From: Kitasatospora sp. NBC_01246
Lineage (GTDB): Bacteria; Actinomycetota; Actinomycetes; Streptomycetales; Streptomycetaceae
DNA length: 64,000 nucleotides
Assembly: GCF_036226505.1 (NCBI RefSeq)
Contig: NZ_CP108484.1
Span: 8,341,501-8,405,500, forward strand
Reading direction: 5' to 3'
Under the pieces are notes generated by a model. It searched no databases. It saw only the letters and a program-made list of their open reading frames with translations, and had not been told where the DNA came from. How positions within the stretch are numbered: position 1 is the first letter of the stretch; each line of letters starts with the position of its first letter. This document shows positions 41,251 through 49,083 of the stretch, piece by piece. Made by a program: the position numbers and the translations under genes.

Positions 41251-42429
41251 CTACCGGCGGGCCGCGCGGCGGTAGTGGTCGAGGATGTCCTGGCGCAGCA
41301 GCCCGGCGAAGCCCGCGCCCTCGATGCGCAGGCCGAGCTGGGGCTCGGTGAGGCCGAGGGAGGCGGCGGCGCTCGGCAGGTGCCACTCGTGGGCGGCCAG
41401 CCGGTCCAGCAGGTGGCCGCGCCGGACCTGGGACTCGGACAGGCGGAAGGTCTTGAGGTAGGCGAGCCGGCCGTCCTCGTCGGTGATCGCCTCGCCGATG
41501 TGGTTCTCCTGCTTGGGACGGAACTCCGGTAGGAACCGGGCGAGCCTGAAGCGGCCCAGCCGACGCACCTCCCGGGCCCGGTAGTCGGGGTCGAGCAGGC
41601 CGCCCGCCATCGTGTCGTCGTGGAAGTCCGCCCAGGCGCGCTCCTGCCCGGCGACGGCCGTGCGCAGCTCGGCCACCGAGTTGACCGGGCCGGCCGTGCG
41701 CAGGTCGGCGCGGAATTCCGGGACGGCGGCGGACAGGAGGGCGTAGTGGTGGATCAGCTCGCCGTAGAGGTCGAGGAGCAGCGTCCGGTGCAGCGCCCGG
41801 TAGTCGTCCGGGTGCGGGACGACGAACGCCGCGGCGAGGGCGTCGGCGACGTACACGAGCAGCCCGCACTGGCCGGGGTGGATCTCGAAGACCCGCAGCG
41901 CGTCGGCGAGGCCGCGGACCCGGTCGCCCGCGTACGCCTCCTCGGCGCGCGGCGACAGCCCGTGCCGCACGGCGCGGTCGGACCATTCCTCCCAGGTGAT
42001 GGTCGGGCCGCCGAAGTGCAGCGCGAGGTAGCCCTCCAGGGCAAGGTGCAACGGCAGGAAACGCAGCCGGGTCCGGCTCTCTCGCTTGGCGAGCCGGCGC
42101 GGCGCCCGCACCCGGATGCGCTCGGGCGGGGCGGTCGCGCCGATGGCGGAGGGCGCGTCGAGCCGGGTGCCGTAGGCGGCCGCCGGGGTGCCGTCCCGGG
42201 TCCAGTCGGCGACGAAGCCGTGCGGGACGTAGGCGAGGTAGTCGGTGCGCCGGCCGGCCGGGACGGCGGCGTACTCCGGCTCGTACAGCTCCTGGTGGAG
42301 GCGGAGGTCCTCGATCGGCTCGGCGCGGACCAGCGGGACGAGGCGCACGCCGCCCCACACTTGGGCGGGCCGGGTGGCGAGACCGGCGAGGTCGATCCGG
42401 AAGGCCGGCCCGGACGGGGTCGTGGTCAT
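41251..42429 (-). CDS. Unrecognised 392-residue partner of the TROVE-like/vWA protein
   Basis: A soluble protein without signal or membrane segments. Visible parts: an N-terminal strand region (VRLVPLVRAEPIEDLRLHQELYEP split by a loop), the segment DYLAYVPHGFVADWTRDGTP, FLPLHLALEGYLALHFGGP, a helical central region (YRALHRTLLLDLYGELIHHYA) and a C-terminal part with a helix-turn-helix-like EWHLPSAAASLGLTEPQLGLRIE, typical of Fis-like helices. The latter could contact DNA or RNA. The start ATG overlaps the stop of the vWA gene by 4 bases (42426-42429), so they are a translation unit. From memory, pairs of this sort occur in predicted conflict systems, but I could not confirm a family. Confidence 0.75.
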   Translation of the reverse strand: MTTTPSGPAFRIDLAGLATRPAQVWGGVRLVPLVRAEPIEDLRLHQELYEPEYAAVPAGRRTDYLAYVPHGFVADWTRDGTPAAAYGTRLDAPSAIGATAPPERIRVRAPRRLAKRESRTRLRFLPLHLALEGYLALHFGGPTITWEEWSDRAVRHGLSPRAEEAYAGDRVRGLADALRVFEIHPGQCGLLVYVADALAAAFVVPHPDDYRALHRTLLLDLYGELIHHYALLSAAVPEFRADLRTAGPVNSVAELRTAVAGQERAWADFHDDTMAGGLLDPDYRAREVRRLGRFRLARFLPEFRPKQENHIGEAITDEDGRLAYLKTFRLSESQVRRGHLLDRLAAHEWHLPSAAASLGLTEPQLGLRIEGAGFAGLLRQDILDHYRRAARR

Positions 42430-43904
42430 CGGACGGTCTCCTCGGCGGTGGGGCGGCGCCCGGTCGCGCCGGCCGTCAGGAAGCTCTCGGTGCGGGCCGC
42501 CAGGTGCGCCGTCAGCTCCGCGAGGTCGGTGCGGCCCTCGGCGAAGCGCGCGAACTCGACCAGCGCCGGAAGGTCCTCGGCGTCGCGCAGCCCGGCCGTC
42601 GGCACCGTCGGGGCGAGCCGCCGGACGTCGAAACCCTCCGCGTCGTACACCGGATTGAGGTGCACGACGCTGGTCCGGTGCTCCGGGTCCAGGCGGGTGC
42701 GCCACACCCGCAGCACCTCCGCGGCCAGGCCCGGCGGGGCGTTGTCCCAGCCGTCGGAGACGATCACCAGCCGCTGCGGCGCGGTGTCCAGGGCGTCCAG
42801 GATGCGGCGCCCGAGCGGGGTCGGGCCGGACGGGCGGGCGAGCAGGGCGTCGGTGCGCCCCGAGGTCCAGAGCGCCGTGTACTCGCCCGCCAGCGCCGCC
42901 AGCAGGAAGTGGCAGGCGAGCGCGGCGGCGAGCGGCCGACGGCGCTTCACGCCCGAGCCGTACGCGGACCAACTGTCGTCGAGGACGGCCGCGACCCGGC
43001 CCCAGCCACCCTCCTCGGCGCCGGCCGCGCGCACCGCCCTGCGCGCCGCGCCGCGCAGGGCGCCGGTCAGCTCCGCGCGGCGGGCGACCCGGTCGGCGGG
43101 CGGCAGGCCCAGCACGTACGAGGCGAGCCGGGTGAGCGGCATCCGGGCGAGCGCCGCGCCGTCGGCGGTGACGGCGGTGGCGCCGGCGGCGCGCGCGGAC
43201 TCCTGGAGGCGCAGCCGCTCCAGGCCGGTCAGCCGGGGTTCGATGCGCTCCAGGAACGCGGCCCGGGGGATGCCGTGGCGCCGGGCGAAGCCCTCCGCGA
43301 CGGTGTACGGCAGCTCGTAGAGGGCGGATTGCTGGTGGTGGGCGCGGCGCCAGGCGTCCAGCAGCGGTGCCTGGTACGCGCTGCGGCGTCGCGGGGCGTA
43401 CAGGAAGTCGCCGGTCTCCGCGGCGGCGGGCCGCAGGTGGGTGTGGCGCAGCGCGCGCTTGAGTCCGGCGCGGTACTTGACGGCGTCGAGGGTCTGGTCG
43501 GGACGGGCGGCGAGCCAGTCGCGCACGATCGCACGGGTCCGACGGTTGTTGACCTTGGCACGGCGCAGCTCGCCGATCAGCCGGTAGACCCGCTGCGGCG
43601 GGAGCAGCTCCAGCCGGCGGGCGATCAGCCGCCCCTCGGTGTGCCGCTGCTCCGCGGTGGCGTCGCGGGAGGACTCCAGCAGCCGTCGGACGATCAGGGC
43701 GGCGTTGTGGTCGTTGATGTCGAGGGCGAGCGCGGCGGCGTACGGGCCGCGGTAGTTGACGAGCATGTACTCGTGCAGGAACTCCAGCGAGAGCTGCTGC
43801 TCGGCGGCTCCGCCGTGGAACTCGCGCTGGCCGGTGCCGGTGATCGCGGCGTTGACGAACAGCAGCACGTCCTCGGCGGCGACGAGGTCGCCGTACGACT
43901 CCAC
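42426..43904 (-). CDS. TROVE-like/von Willebrand factor A protein
   Basis: A 492-residue protein from GTG 43904. The N-terminal 280 residues are all-helical with TROVE/HEAT character (FLHEYMLVNYRGPYAAALAL, VYRLIGELRRAKVNNRRTRAI, ALKR-type basic helices). The C-terminal 190 residues are a vWA domain with a complete MIDAS: DDSWS at about 306-310, an internal Thr, and VSDG at about 382-385. Ro60-type TROVE proteins combine these same modules to bind small structured RNAs. GTG 43904 is chosen from the GGGGG box upstream and the sense start VESYGDLVAAED; an ATG at 43985 would add 27 residues of non-coding character. It is first in a two-gene operon. Confidence 0.82.
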   Translation of the reverse strand: MESYGDLVAAEDVLLFVNAAITGTGQREFHGGAAEQQLSLEFLHEYMLVNYRGPYAAALALDINDHNAALIVRRLLESSRDATAEQRHTEGRLIARRLELLPPQRVYRLIGELRRAKVNNRRTRAIVRDWLAARPDQTLDAVKYRAGLKRALRHTHLRPAAAETGDFLYAPRRRSAYQAPLLDAWRRAHHQQSALYELPYTVAEGFARRHGIPRAAFLERIEPRLTGLERLRLQESARAAGATAVTADGAALARMPLTRLASYVLGLPPADRVARRAELTGALRGAARRAVRAAGAEEGGWGRVAAVLDDSWSAYGSGVKRRRPLAAALACHFLLAALAGEYTALWTSGRTDALLARPSGPTPLGRRILDALDTAPQRLVIVSDGWDNAPPGLAAEVLRVWRTRLDPEHRTSVVHLNPVYDAEGFDVRRLAPTVPTAGLRDAEDLPALVEFARFAEGRTDLAELTAHLAARTESFLTAGATGRRPTAEETVR

Positions 43905-44287
43905 TGCGCGCCCCCGGTGGTCGTGTGGGAAAGGCCGGCCGGGGAATGGGGGCACGAGCTGCGAATCATTGCGGTAAAGGCACATTCCGGAAGTCGCACC
44001 GGAGTCCCGCGGCCGGCCGGTCGACCCTAACACCGGGCGGCGGCGGGGGCCCAGCCGTTATCCGCCCGCCGACCCGCGGACGCAGCGCTGCCGGCCGGGC
44101 CGACGACGCGGCGTCGCACCGCGCGACCCCCACGGCCGCCGGGGCCGGCCCGACCAGCGGTCCGGACCCGGCCGCCGACGCGGCGGGCACGAGCTGCGTC
44201 GGCGGCCGAGCCCGGTCACCGCGGGGTCGAGCAGGACCGGATGCAGACCCGGCGTTCTGCCGGCCCTGGCGGCGGGTTGGTCCCCGG
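43905..44287. other. 383-bp gene-free stretch
   Basis: The region between the vWA gene promoter and the end of the next minus-strand gene shows only short opposing frames. I see no supported gene, repeat or RNA here; it should contain the promoter of the two-gene vWA unit. Confidence 0.5.
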
Positions 44288-44845
44288 TCAGCCGAGCGTC
44301 GTGCCGCGCTCGTGGGCCAGCGCCTCCAGGCCGTACCGTGCCACGTGCTCGGCGTTGCCCAGGTCGATCGTCCGGGTGCCCTCGGCGACCAGCCGCGCGT
44401 TGATCTCGTCCAGGTGCTGCTGGACGAGCTGCTTCTCGGCGTCGGTGGTGCGGCCCTTGTGCGGCCTACCGGCGTGCTCCAGGCTGGCGTAGTTGACCCG
44501 CTCCCTGGCGCCCGTCGGCACCGCGGCCTGGCTCGGGACGGTCCGGGCCACCCGCTTGGCACCGCGCAGCACGTCGGCCATCGGAGCGGCCGAGGCAAGC
44601 CGGTCGAACGCTTCGGCCTCCAGGACCACCGTCTCCGGCTCCTCGGCGTCCGGGAAGTGCAGCTCGATCGTCACCAGGTCGAGCGCCAGCTCTTCCACCG
44701 GGGCCAGCTCTTCCGCCAGCGCCTCGATCTCGACCGGTCCGCCCTCCAGGTCGGGGTGCTGGCGCACCACGACGCGCACCAGGTCGCCGTCGTTCTCGAC
44801 GTGCTTGCCGGTCAGGTCCGAGAACCGAATGATCTTCTGGCCCAT
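44288..44845 (-). CDS. Conserved actinobacterial protein of unknown function
   Basis: A 185-residue soluble acidic protein beginning MGQKIIRFSDLTGK. The N-terminal 90 residues form a strand-rich domain (VRVVVRQHPDLEGGPVEIEA, ELALDLVTIELHFPD); the C-terminal 60 (RVNYASLEHAGRPHKGRTTD and EKQLVQQHLDEINARL, then NAEHVARYGLE) look helical and may bind nucleic acid. I recall this as a conserved Streptomyces family with no assigned role. The ATG at 44845 is chosen from GAGAGGTGG; an in-frame GTG two codons earlier overlaps that site. About 270 bp of non-coding sequence lie upstream. Confidence 0.75.
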   Translation of the reverse strand: MGQKIIRFSDLTGKHVENDGDLVRVVVRQHPDLEGGPVEIEALAEELAPVEELALDLVTIELHFPDAEEPETVVLEAEAFDRLASAAPMADVLRGAKRVARTVPSQAAVPTGARERVNYASLEHAGRPHKGRTTDAEKQLVQQHLDEINARLVAEGTRTIDLGNAEHVARYGLEALAHERGTTLG

Positions 44846-45117
44846 GTCCACCTCTCGTGACTGCTGTGATCATCGGAGAGCCTACGCCGGGACCGATCCG
44901 TGGCGTCGCCGAACGTTCGGAAGCGCGGGGCAGGCGGGGCGACGGCTCTGCAAGCGGCCCGTGCGCTCGAACGCCGTGGCTTCATGGGCTCCTGGCTGCC
45001 CGAAGGGGTCCCCAAGCGGACCGAGCCCGCCGCGGAGTGCCCCACGGGTCAGGCCTCGGTGTCTACCGCTGGGTCGTTGAGCGCGTGGAAGGTAGGACAA
45101 GCTCAGGAGTCGGCCCC

Positions 45118-45807
45118 CTACGTGATGAGGCCGGTGAGTACCCGCCGCATGATGCGCTCGAACCGCAGTTGCCCGTCCTCCGCCGGGTCCGCTTCCGACT
45201 GCTGAGCCAGGGCCGCTGCGAGGTGCGGGTGCCCGCCGCGGGCCGCCGTCTCGCCGATGTACGCGGCCTGCGCCCCCTGGCGGCATGTGAGTCCGCGGTC
45301 GGTCTGCAACTCGGCGCGGGAGAACTGCTCGGTCAGGGCGTTCAGTACGGCGACGATCTCCATACTGGTCCGGCCGGGCAGCCCGGCGGGGGCGAGCGCC
45401 TGGAGCGCGTACTCCAGGAAGTCCATCCCGTTCGGGCCGATCCGGAGTGGCTCCGGGGGGACGTCGACGAGCCAGGGGTGCCGCAGCCGCGCGTCCTTCG
45501 CCCGGACCGCGAGGGCGACCAGGTCCTCGACCGGGTCACCGGTCAGCGGGACGTCCAGGCCGATCTCGCCCGCGACCGCGTCCGTCATCAGGTCGAGGAG
45601 GTCGTCGCGGGAGCCGACGTAGCGGTACAGCGACGCCTGGCCGGTGCCCAGTTCCGCGCCGACCTGGCGCATGGACACGGCCGCGAGGCCGCCGCGGTCC
45701 GCCAGTCGGACGGCAACCTCGGCCAACTCCGCACGGGTGTGCACGGCGGCGGGCCCGCGTGTGCCGCGCTCCGGCCGGGTCCAGACGATGACGGGCTCCT
45801 GGGCCAC
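45118..45807 (-). CDS. TetR-family transcriptional regulator
   Basis: A 229-residue repressor. The HTH spans about residues 25-65 (RAELAEVAVRLADRGGLAAVS, MRQVGAELGTGQASLYRYVGSRDDLLDL), and the rest is the helical TetR_C-type ligand domain. GTG at 45807 is preferred because AGGTG lies about 6 bases upstream; ATG at 45825 is in frame but has no ribosome binding site. It is divergent from an alpha/beta hydrolase with a dyad between them, which implies local control of that enzyme. Confidence 0.9.
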   Translation of the reverse strand: MAQEPVIVWTRPERGTRGPAAVHTRAELAEVAVRLADRGGLAAVSMRQVGAELGTGQASLYRYVGSRDDLLDLMTDAVAGEIGLDVPLTGDPVEDLVALAVRAKDARLRHPWLVDVPPEPLRIGPNGMDFLEYALQALAPAGLPGRTSMEIVAVLNALTEQFSRAELQTDRGLTCRQGAQAAYIGETAARGGHPHLAAALAQQSEADPAEDGQLRFERIMRRVLTGLIT

Positions 45808-45857
45808 TCGTGCACCTGCTCTCATCCGTTGTCGTGCTGCTGCCTGCGAGCGCCCCC

Positions 45858-45889
45858 TATACTAAAACTGCGAACATCGATCGCACTTT
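45858..45889. promoter_or_regulatory. Candidate -10 box and TetR operator
   Basis: TATACT at 45858-45863 resembles a -10 hexamer for the plus-strand hydrolase. It is followed by AAACTGCGA (45865-45873) and TCGCACTTT (45881-45889), a 9-bp inverted repeat with one mismatch, well placed to block transcription from this -10. Confidence 0.6.
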
Positions 45890-45903
45890 ATTGGGAGGCC
45901 GCC

Positions 45904-46821
45904 ATGTCCGAGTCCACCGCGCACCCGTGGACCCCGGTCCGCTTCGCCGAGAACGGGCCGGTCAAGCTCGCGTACGACCGGCTCACCGAGGGGACCGGCG
46001 GGGAGCCGCTGCTGCTGATGACCGGTCTCGGCGTCAACCGGCTCTGGATCCCGGACGGCCTGTGCCACCTGCTCGCCGACGCGGGCTTCGCCGTCGCCCG
46101 CTACGACCAGCGCGACGGCGGCGAATCCACCCACCTGCCGCCCGCCGCCACCAGGAACCCCGTCTCCGCGCTGTTCCGCAAGCGCGGCGAGGCCTATACG
46201 GCCGAGGACATGGCGGACGACGCGATCGCCGTCATGGACGCGCTGGGCTGGGAATCCGCGCATCTGCTGGGCGTCTCCCTCGGGGGTGCCATCGCCCAGC
46301 GCGTGGCCCTGCGGCACCCGGACCGGGTGCGGACCGTGACGACCATGTCCGCGGTTCCCGGCGATGTCGCGGGCCTGAAGACCATGCGGTTCATCCGGAT
46401 GGGCACCCTCGCGAAGTTCGCCAAGCTGAAGTTCCCCGCTACCCGGGAGGGCGCGATCGCCGCCAGTGTCGAGGTCTCCCGGCTGCTCGCTTCGCCGGCC
46501 CGCCCCTTCGACGAGCACGCCGCGAGGGAAGCCGCCGAGCGCACCGCCGACGCGGGCGTCCACGACCAGCAGGCGCAGAGCCGCCAGGTCGGCGCCCAGT
46601 GGCACGGCGGGCCGATCAGTGGCATTCGGCGGCCGACACTGGTCGTGCACGGCGCGGACGACCCCCTGATCAAGCCCGCCGCCGCGACGGCGATCGCGTC
46701 CCGGATCCCGAACGCTCGCAAGCTGCTGCTGCTGGAGGTCGGTCACGAACTGCCCGAATCGGTCTGGCGCACCATCGCCGGCGAGATCCGCGCCCTGGCC
46801 AACCGGGCGGCGCGCAGCTGA
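45904..46821 (+). CDS. Alpha/beta hydrolase
   Basis: A 305-residue hydrolase with all landmarks: LLLMTGLGVNRLW (oxyanion side), VARYDQRDGGES, nucleophile elbow LLGVSLGGAIAQRVALRHPD (Ser in G-V-S-L-G), VVHGADDPLI (acid) and LEVGHELPE (His). It resembles haloperoxidase/aclacinomycin-esterase-like hydrolases. ATG at 45904 has GGGAGG upstream. Expression is probably repressed by the divergent TetR protein. Confidence 0.92.
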   Translation: MSESTAHPWTPVRFAENGPVKLAYDRLTEGTGGEPLLLMTGLGVNRLWIPDGLCHLLADAGFAVARYDQRDGGESTHLPPAATRNPVSALFRKRGEAYTAEDMADDAIAVMDALGWESAHLLGVSLGGAIAQRVALRHPDRVRTVTTMSAVPGDVAGLKTMRFIRMGTLAKFAKLKFPATREGAIAASVEVSRLLASPARPFDEHAAREAAERTADAGVHDQQAQSRQVGAQWHGGPISGIRRPTLVVHGADDPLIKPAAATAIASRIPNARKLLLLEVGHELPESVWRTIAGEIRALANRAARS

Positions 46822-46849
46822 GGGGGGCTTCGACGAAGGTCCGGCCATC

Positions 46850-46866
46850 GGCCTTCGCCGAAGGCC
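46850..46866 (+). terminator. Short hairpin after the hydrolase gene
   Basis: GGCCTTC (46850-46856) pairs with GAAGGCC (46860-46866) around a 3-base loop, 29 bases after the stop. The stem is short, so termination is plausible but not strong. Confidence 0.45.
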
Positions 46867-46905
46867 TCGAACAGTCGGCCCGTCGGGTCGCCGCCTGCTG
46901 AGCCG

Positions 46906-47124
46906 GTGCCGGGGGAGGTCGCCGAGGCCGTGATCGGCGCGCTCGGTGCCGACCCCCGCAAGAGCTTCTCGCACGACTGGGACGACGTACGCAGGGAGGC
47001 GTGCGACGTGGCGCTCACCGCCTTGGTGACGCTCGCCCCTATGGGCGGCGACCCCCGCCGCTTCTTCGACGAGCACCTGCGCCGGGTCGCCGCCCGCGAC
47101 ACCACCGGGGGCGCCCCGGACTGA
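46906..47124 (+). pseudogene. N-terminally truncated MazG-like nucleotide pyrophosphohydrolase remnant
   Basis: A 72-residue frame: EVAEAVIGALGADPRKSFSH then DDVRREACDVALTALVTLAP and FFDEHLRRVAAR. This is the C-terminal part of actinobacterial MazG-like proteins, with the final E-x-x-D metal pair (REACD). The first helix with the E-x-x-E residues would lie upstream, and only its end (EVAEAV) is left. GTG 46906 could start a short product, but it would lack a complete metal site. A shortened annotation of a real small gene is the alternative. Confidence 0.6.
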
Positions 47125-47161
47125 CCACCGGGTCGCTGCGCCACAGGGCTACCGTGCAGCG

Positions 47162-47692
47162 ATGACCAGTTCTGCACAGCGTCCGCTGCTCTTCCTCGAC
47201 GTCGACGGACCGCTGATCCCGTTCGGGGCCACCGCGCAGGAGCTTCCGGACGGTTATCCGACGTTTCGGACGGCTACCGGACTGCGGGTGGCCGACGCGA
47301 ATCCGCTCCTGGCCAGGATCGATCCCGCGCATGGGCGCCGCTTGGCGGCGCTGCCGTGCGAACTGGTGTGGGCCACGACCTGGATGGCCGAGGCGAACGA
47401 GTACGTCGCACCGCTGATCGGCCTGCCGGAACTGCCGGTGGTGACCTGGCCCGAGCCGACAGGCCAGGACGAGCAGGACGAGCTGGACGGCCTGCACTGG
47501 AAGACCCGCGCCCTGCTCGACTGGGCGGCCGGCCGCCCCTTCGCCTGGGTCGACGACGAGATCACGGACATCGATCGGGCCTGGATGTCGGCGCACCACG
47601 GCGACCGGGCCCTCCTCCATCGCGTCGACCCCCGTTGGGGCCTGGCCGACGCGGACTACGCCGCGCTCGACCACTGGCTGCGCGAGGTCTGA
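47162..47692 (+). CDS. HAD-like phosphatase, RNA-repair (SAK) type
   Basis: A 176-residue protein. The HAD nucleophile motif is LLFLDVDGPLIPF (Asp13 and Asp15), ELVWATTWM carries the motif II Thr/Ser position, KTRALLDWA the motif III Lys, and FAWVDDEITDID the motif IV acidic pair. The compact form without a cap suits the HAD domain described in Swiss-army-knife RNA-repair proteins, where it removes terminal phosphates. ATG at 47162 gives the family-type start. It is 37 bp downstream of the MazG-like remnant. Confidence 0.85.
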   Translation: MTSSAQRPLLFLDVDGPLIPFGATAQELPDGYPTFRTATGLRVADANPLLARIDPAHGRRLAALPCELVWATTWMAEANEYVAPLIGLPELPVVTWPEPTGQDEQDELDGLHWKTRALLDWAAGRPFAWVDDEITDIDRAWMSAHHGDRALLHRVDPRWGLADADYAALDHWLREV

Positions 47693-47904
47693 GGCGGCTG
47701 CTGGGCTACGGGCGGTGAGGTGGCCGGTCCCGTCGACCGCCAGGAGGCGGGACCGGCGTGATCGGCGAGGCTCAGCCCGGGGCGGTCGCGTATCGGGCCG
47801 GCTCCGTCCGCCGGCAGGGTGCGACCAAGTGGCCTGACCGGCCAGTGGCGCCACGGCTCGGAAACCGGCTGCGGCAGGACCGAAGGGGCTGTCAGGATGC
47901 CGGG

Positions 47905-48840
47905 ATGACGACCATCTCCGCTGCTCGCGACTCGTTGGAAGGTTTGGCTCTGGGGGACGGATTCGGGGAGCGCTGGTTCCCCCTCTTCCGCTCGCCCAAG
48001 GAGGCGTTCGAACAGATCCGGGCCCGGCGCACCCCGGAGGAAGGGCCCTGGCACTGGACCGACGACACCGCGATGGCGCTGTCGGTCTACGGGATCCTGA
48101 CCGCCTTCGACGCGGTCCACCAGGAGCGGCTCGCCCAGGCCTTCGCGGCCACCTACCGGGCGGACCAGGGGCGCGGTTACGGGTACGGTATGCACCTGCT
48201 GCTGCCCGAACTCGGCGCGGACCCGGCGAGTTGGCGCACCGCCGCACGGGCGCTGTTCGACGGCCAGGGCAGCCTCGGCAACGGCGCGGCGATGCGGGTG
48301 GCTCCGCTGGGCGCCTGGTTCTGCGCCGACCTGGACGAGGCGGCCGAGCAGGCGGCGCTGTCCGCCGAGGTCACCCACGCGCATCCGGAGGGCGTGGCCG
48401 GCGCGGTGGCCGTGGCCCTGGGAGCGGCCCTCGCCACGCGCGGGCGCTCCGGGCCGGCGCTGGCCGGCGCGGACCTGCTGGCCGAGGTCGCGGACCGCAC
48501 CCCGGCCGGTGCCGTCCGCGACGGGCTGCGCCGGGCCGCAGAGCTGCCCGCCGCCACCGAGCCCTGGCGCGCTGCCGACCTGCTCGGCAACGGGCAGCGG
48601 GTCCGGGCGAGCGACACCGTCCCGTTCGCCCTGTGGTCCGCCGCGCATCACCTGGACAGCCTGGCCGACGCCCTCTGGACCACGGCAGAGGGCCTGGGCG
48701 ACGTGGACACCACCTGCGCCATCACCGGCGGCGTCGTCGCCGCCCGCACCGGTCTGGCGGACGTGCCGCAGGCCTGGCTGGCCTGCCGCGAGCCGCTGCC
48801 CGCCTGGGTCGCCGAGTCGGAGGCGGAGGAACCGGCCTGA
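47905..48840 (+). CDS. ADP-ribosylglycohydrolase family protein
   Basis: A 311-residue helical metalloenzyme of the ARH/DraG type, which removes ADP-ribose from proteins or nucleic acids or cleaves related compounds. Motifs: SLEGLALGDGFGER at the start, the Mg/Mn-binding WTDDTAM near residues 51-57, GNGAAMRVAPLG, and the second metal motif GDVDTTCAITGGVVAARTG near 265. ATG at 47905 follows a CAGGA segment. It is followed by a very strong terminator. Its nearest partner is the HAD protein gene 212 bp upstream. Confidence 0.92.
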   Translation: MTTISAARDSLEGLALGDGFGERWFPLFRSPKEAFEQIRARRTPEEGPWHWTDDTAMALSVYGILTAFDAVHQERLAQAFAATYRADQGRGYGYGMHLLLPELGADPASWRTAARALFDGQGSLGNGAAMRVAPLGAWFCADLDEAAEQAALSAEVTHAHPEGVAGAVAVALGAALATRGRSGPALAGADLLAEVADRTPAGAVRDGLRRAAELPAATEPWRAADLLGNGQRVRASDTVPFALWSAAHHLDSLADALWTTAEGLGDVDTTCAITGGVVAARTGLADVPQAWLACREPLPAWVAESEAEEPA

Positions 48841-48931
48841 CACTCCGTTGCCCCGGAGGGCCGGAGGGCGAGTAGCACCGTCGTCGAACCCGTCGAACGT
48901 CGGTACCGCCTCGCGCCCGGGGTGATGTCGT

Positions 48932-48971
48932 CCGGAGGGTCCTGGTGCCTTCGCGCACCAGGACCCTCCGG
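48932..48971. terminator. Perfect 17-bp hairpin between convergent genes
   Basis: CCGGAGGGTCCTGGTGC (48932-48948) pairs with GCACCAGGACCCTCCGG (48955-48971) around a 6-base loop. It separates the ADP-ribosylglycohydrolase from the convergent GH43 gene. Confidence 0.9.
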
Positions 48972-49083
48972 CCTCCGGGCGGCGGCGCCCGCCGAACCAG
49001 GTCGACGGGCGGCCCGCCGGATCGCGTTGTCGCGTCCGCCGGTCACGGTGTGTCCGGCGGGCGGCGCCGACCGGGGCAGGCGG

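Noticed and set aside
39884..42358. An 824-codon minus-strand frame across the MFS gene and the unrecognised vWA partner
   Set aside because: Shadow frame; Arg/Gly/Glu-rich without motifs, whereas the overlapping frames have recognisable transporter and regulator sequence or proper operon overlaps.
42430..42972. Upstream extension of the 392-aa gene to 42,972
   Set aside because: The extra 181 codons lie inside the vWA gene in another frame and are Arg/Ala/Gly-rich; the ATGA overlap at 42,426-42,429 gives a better start.
43905..44287. A Y-RNA-like gene next to the TROVE-like protein
   Set aside because: I looked for a long closing stem with a tRNA-like module in the upstream region and saw no convincing structure by eye; a covariance-model search would be needed.
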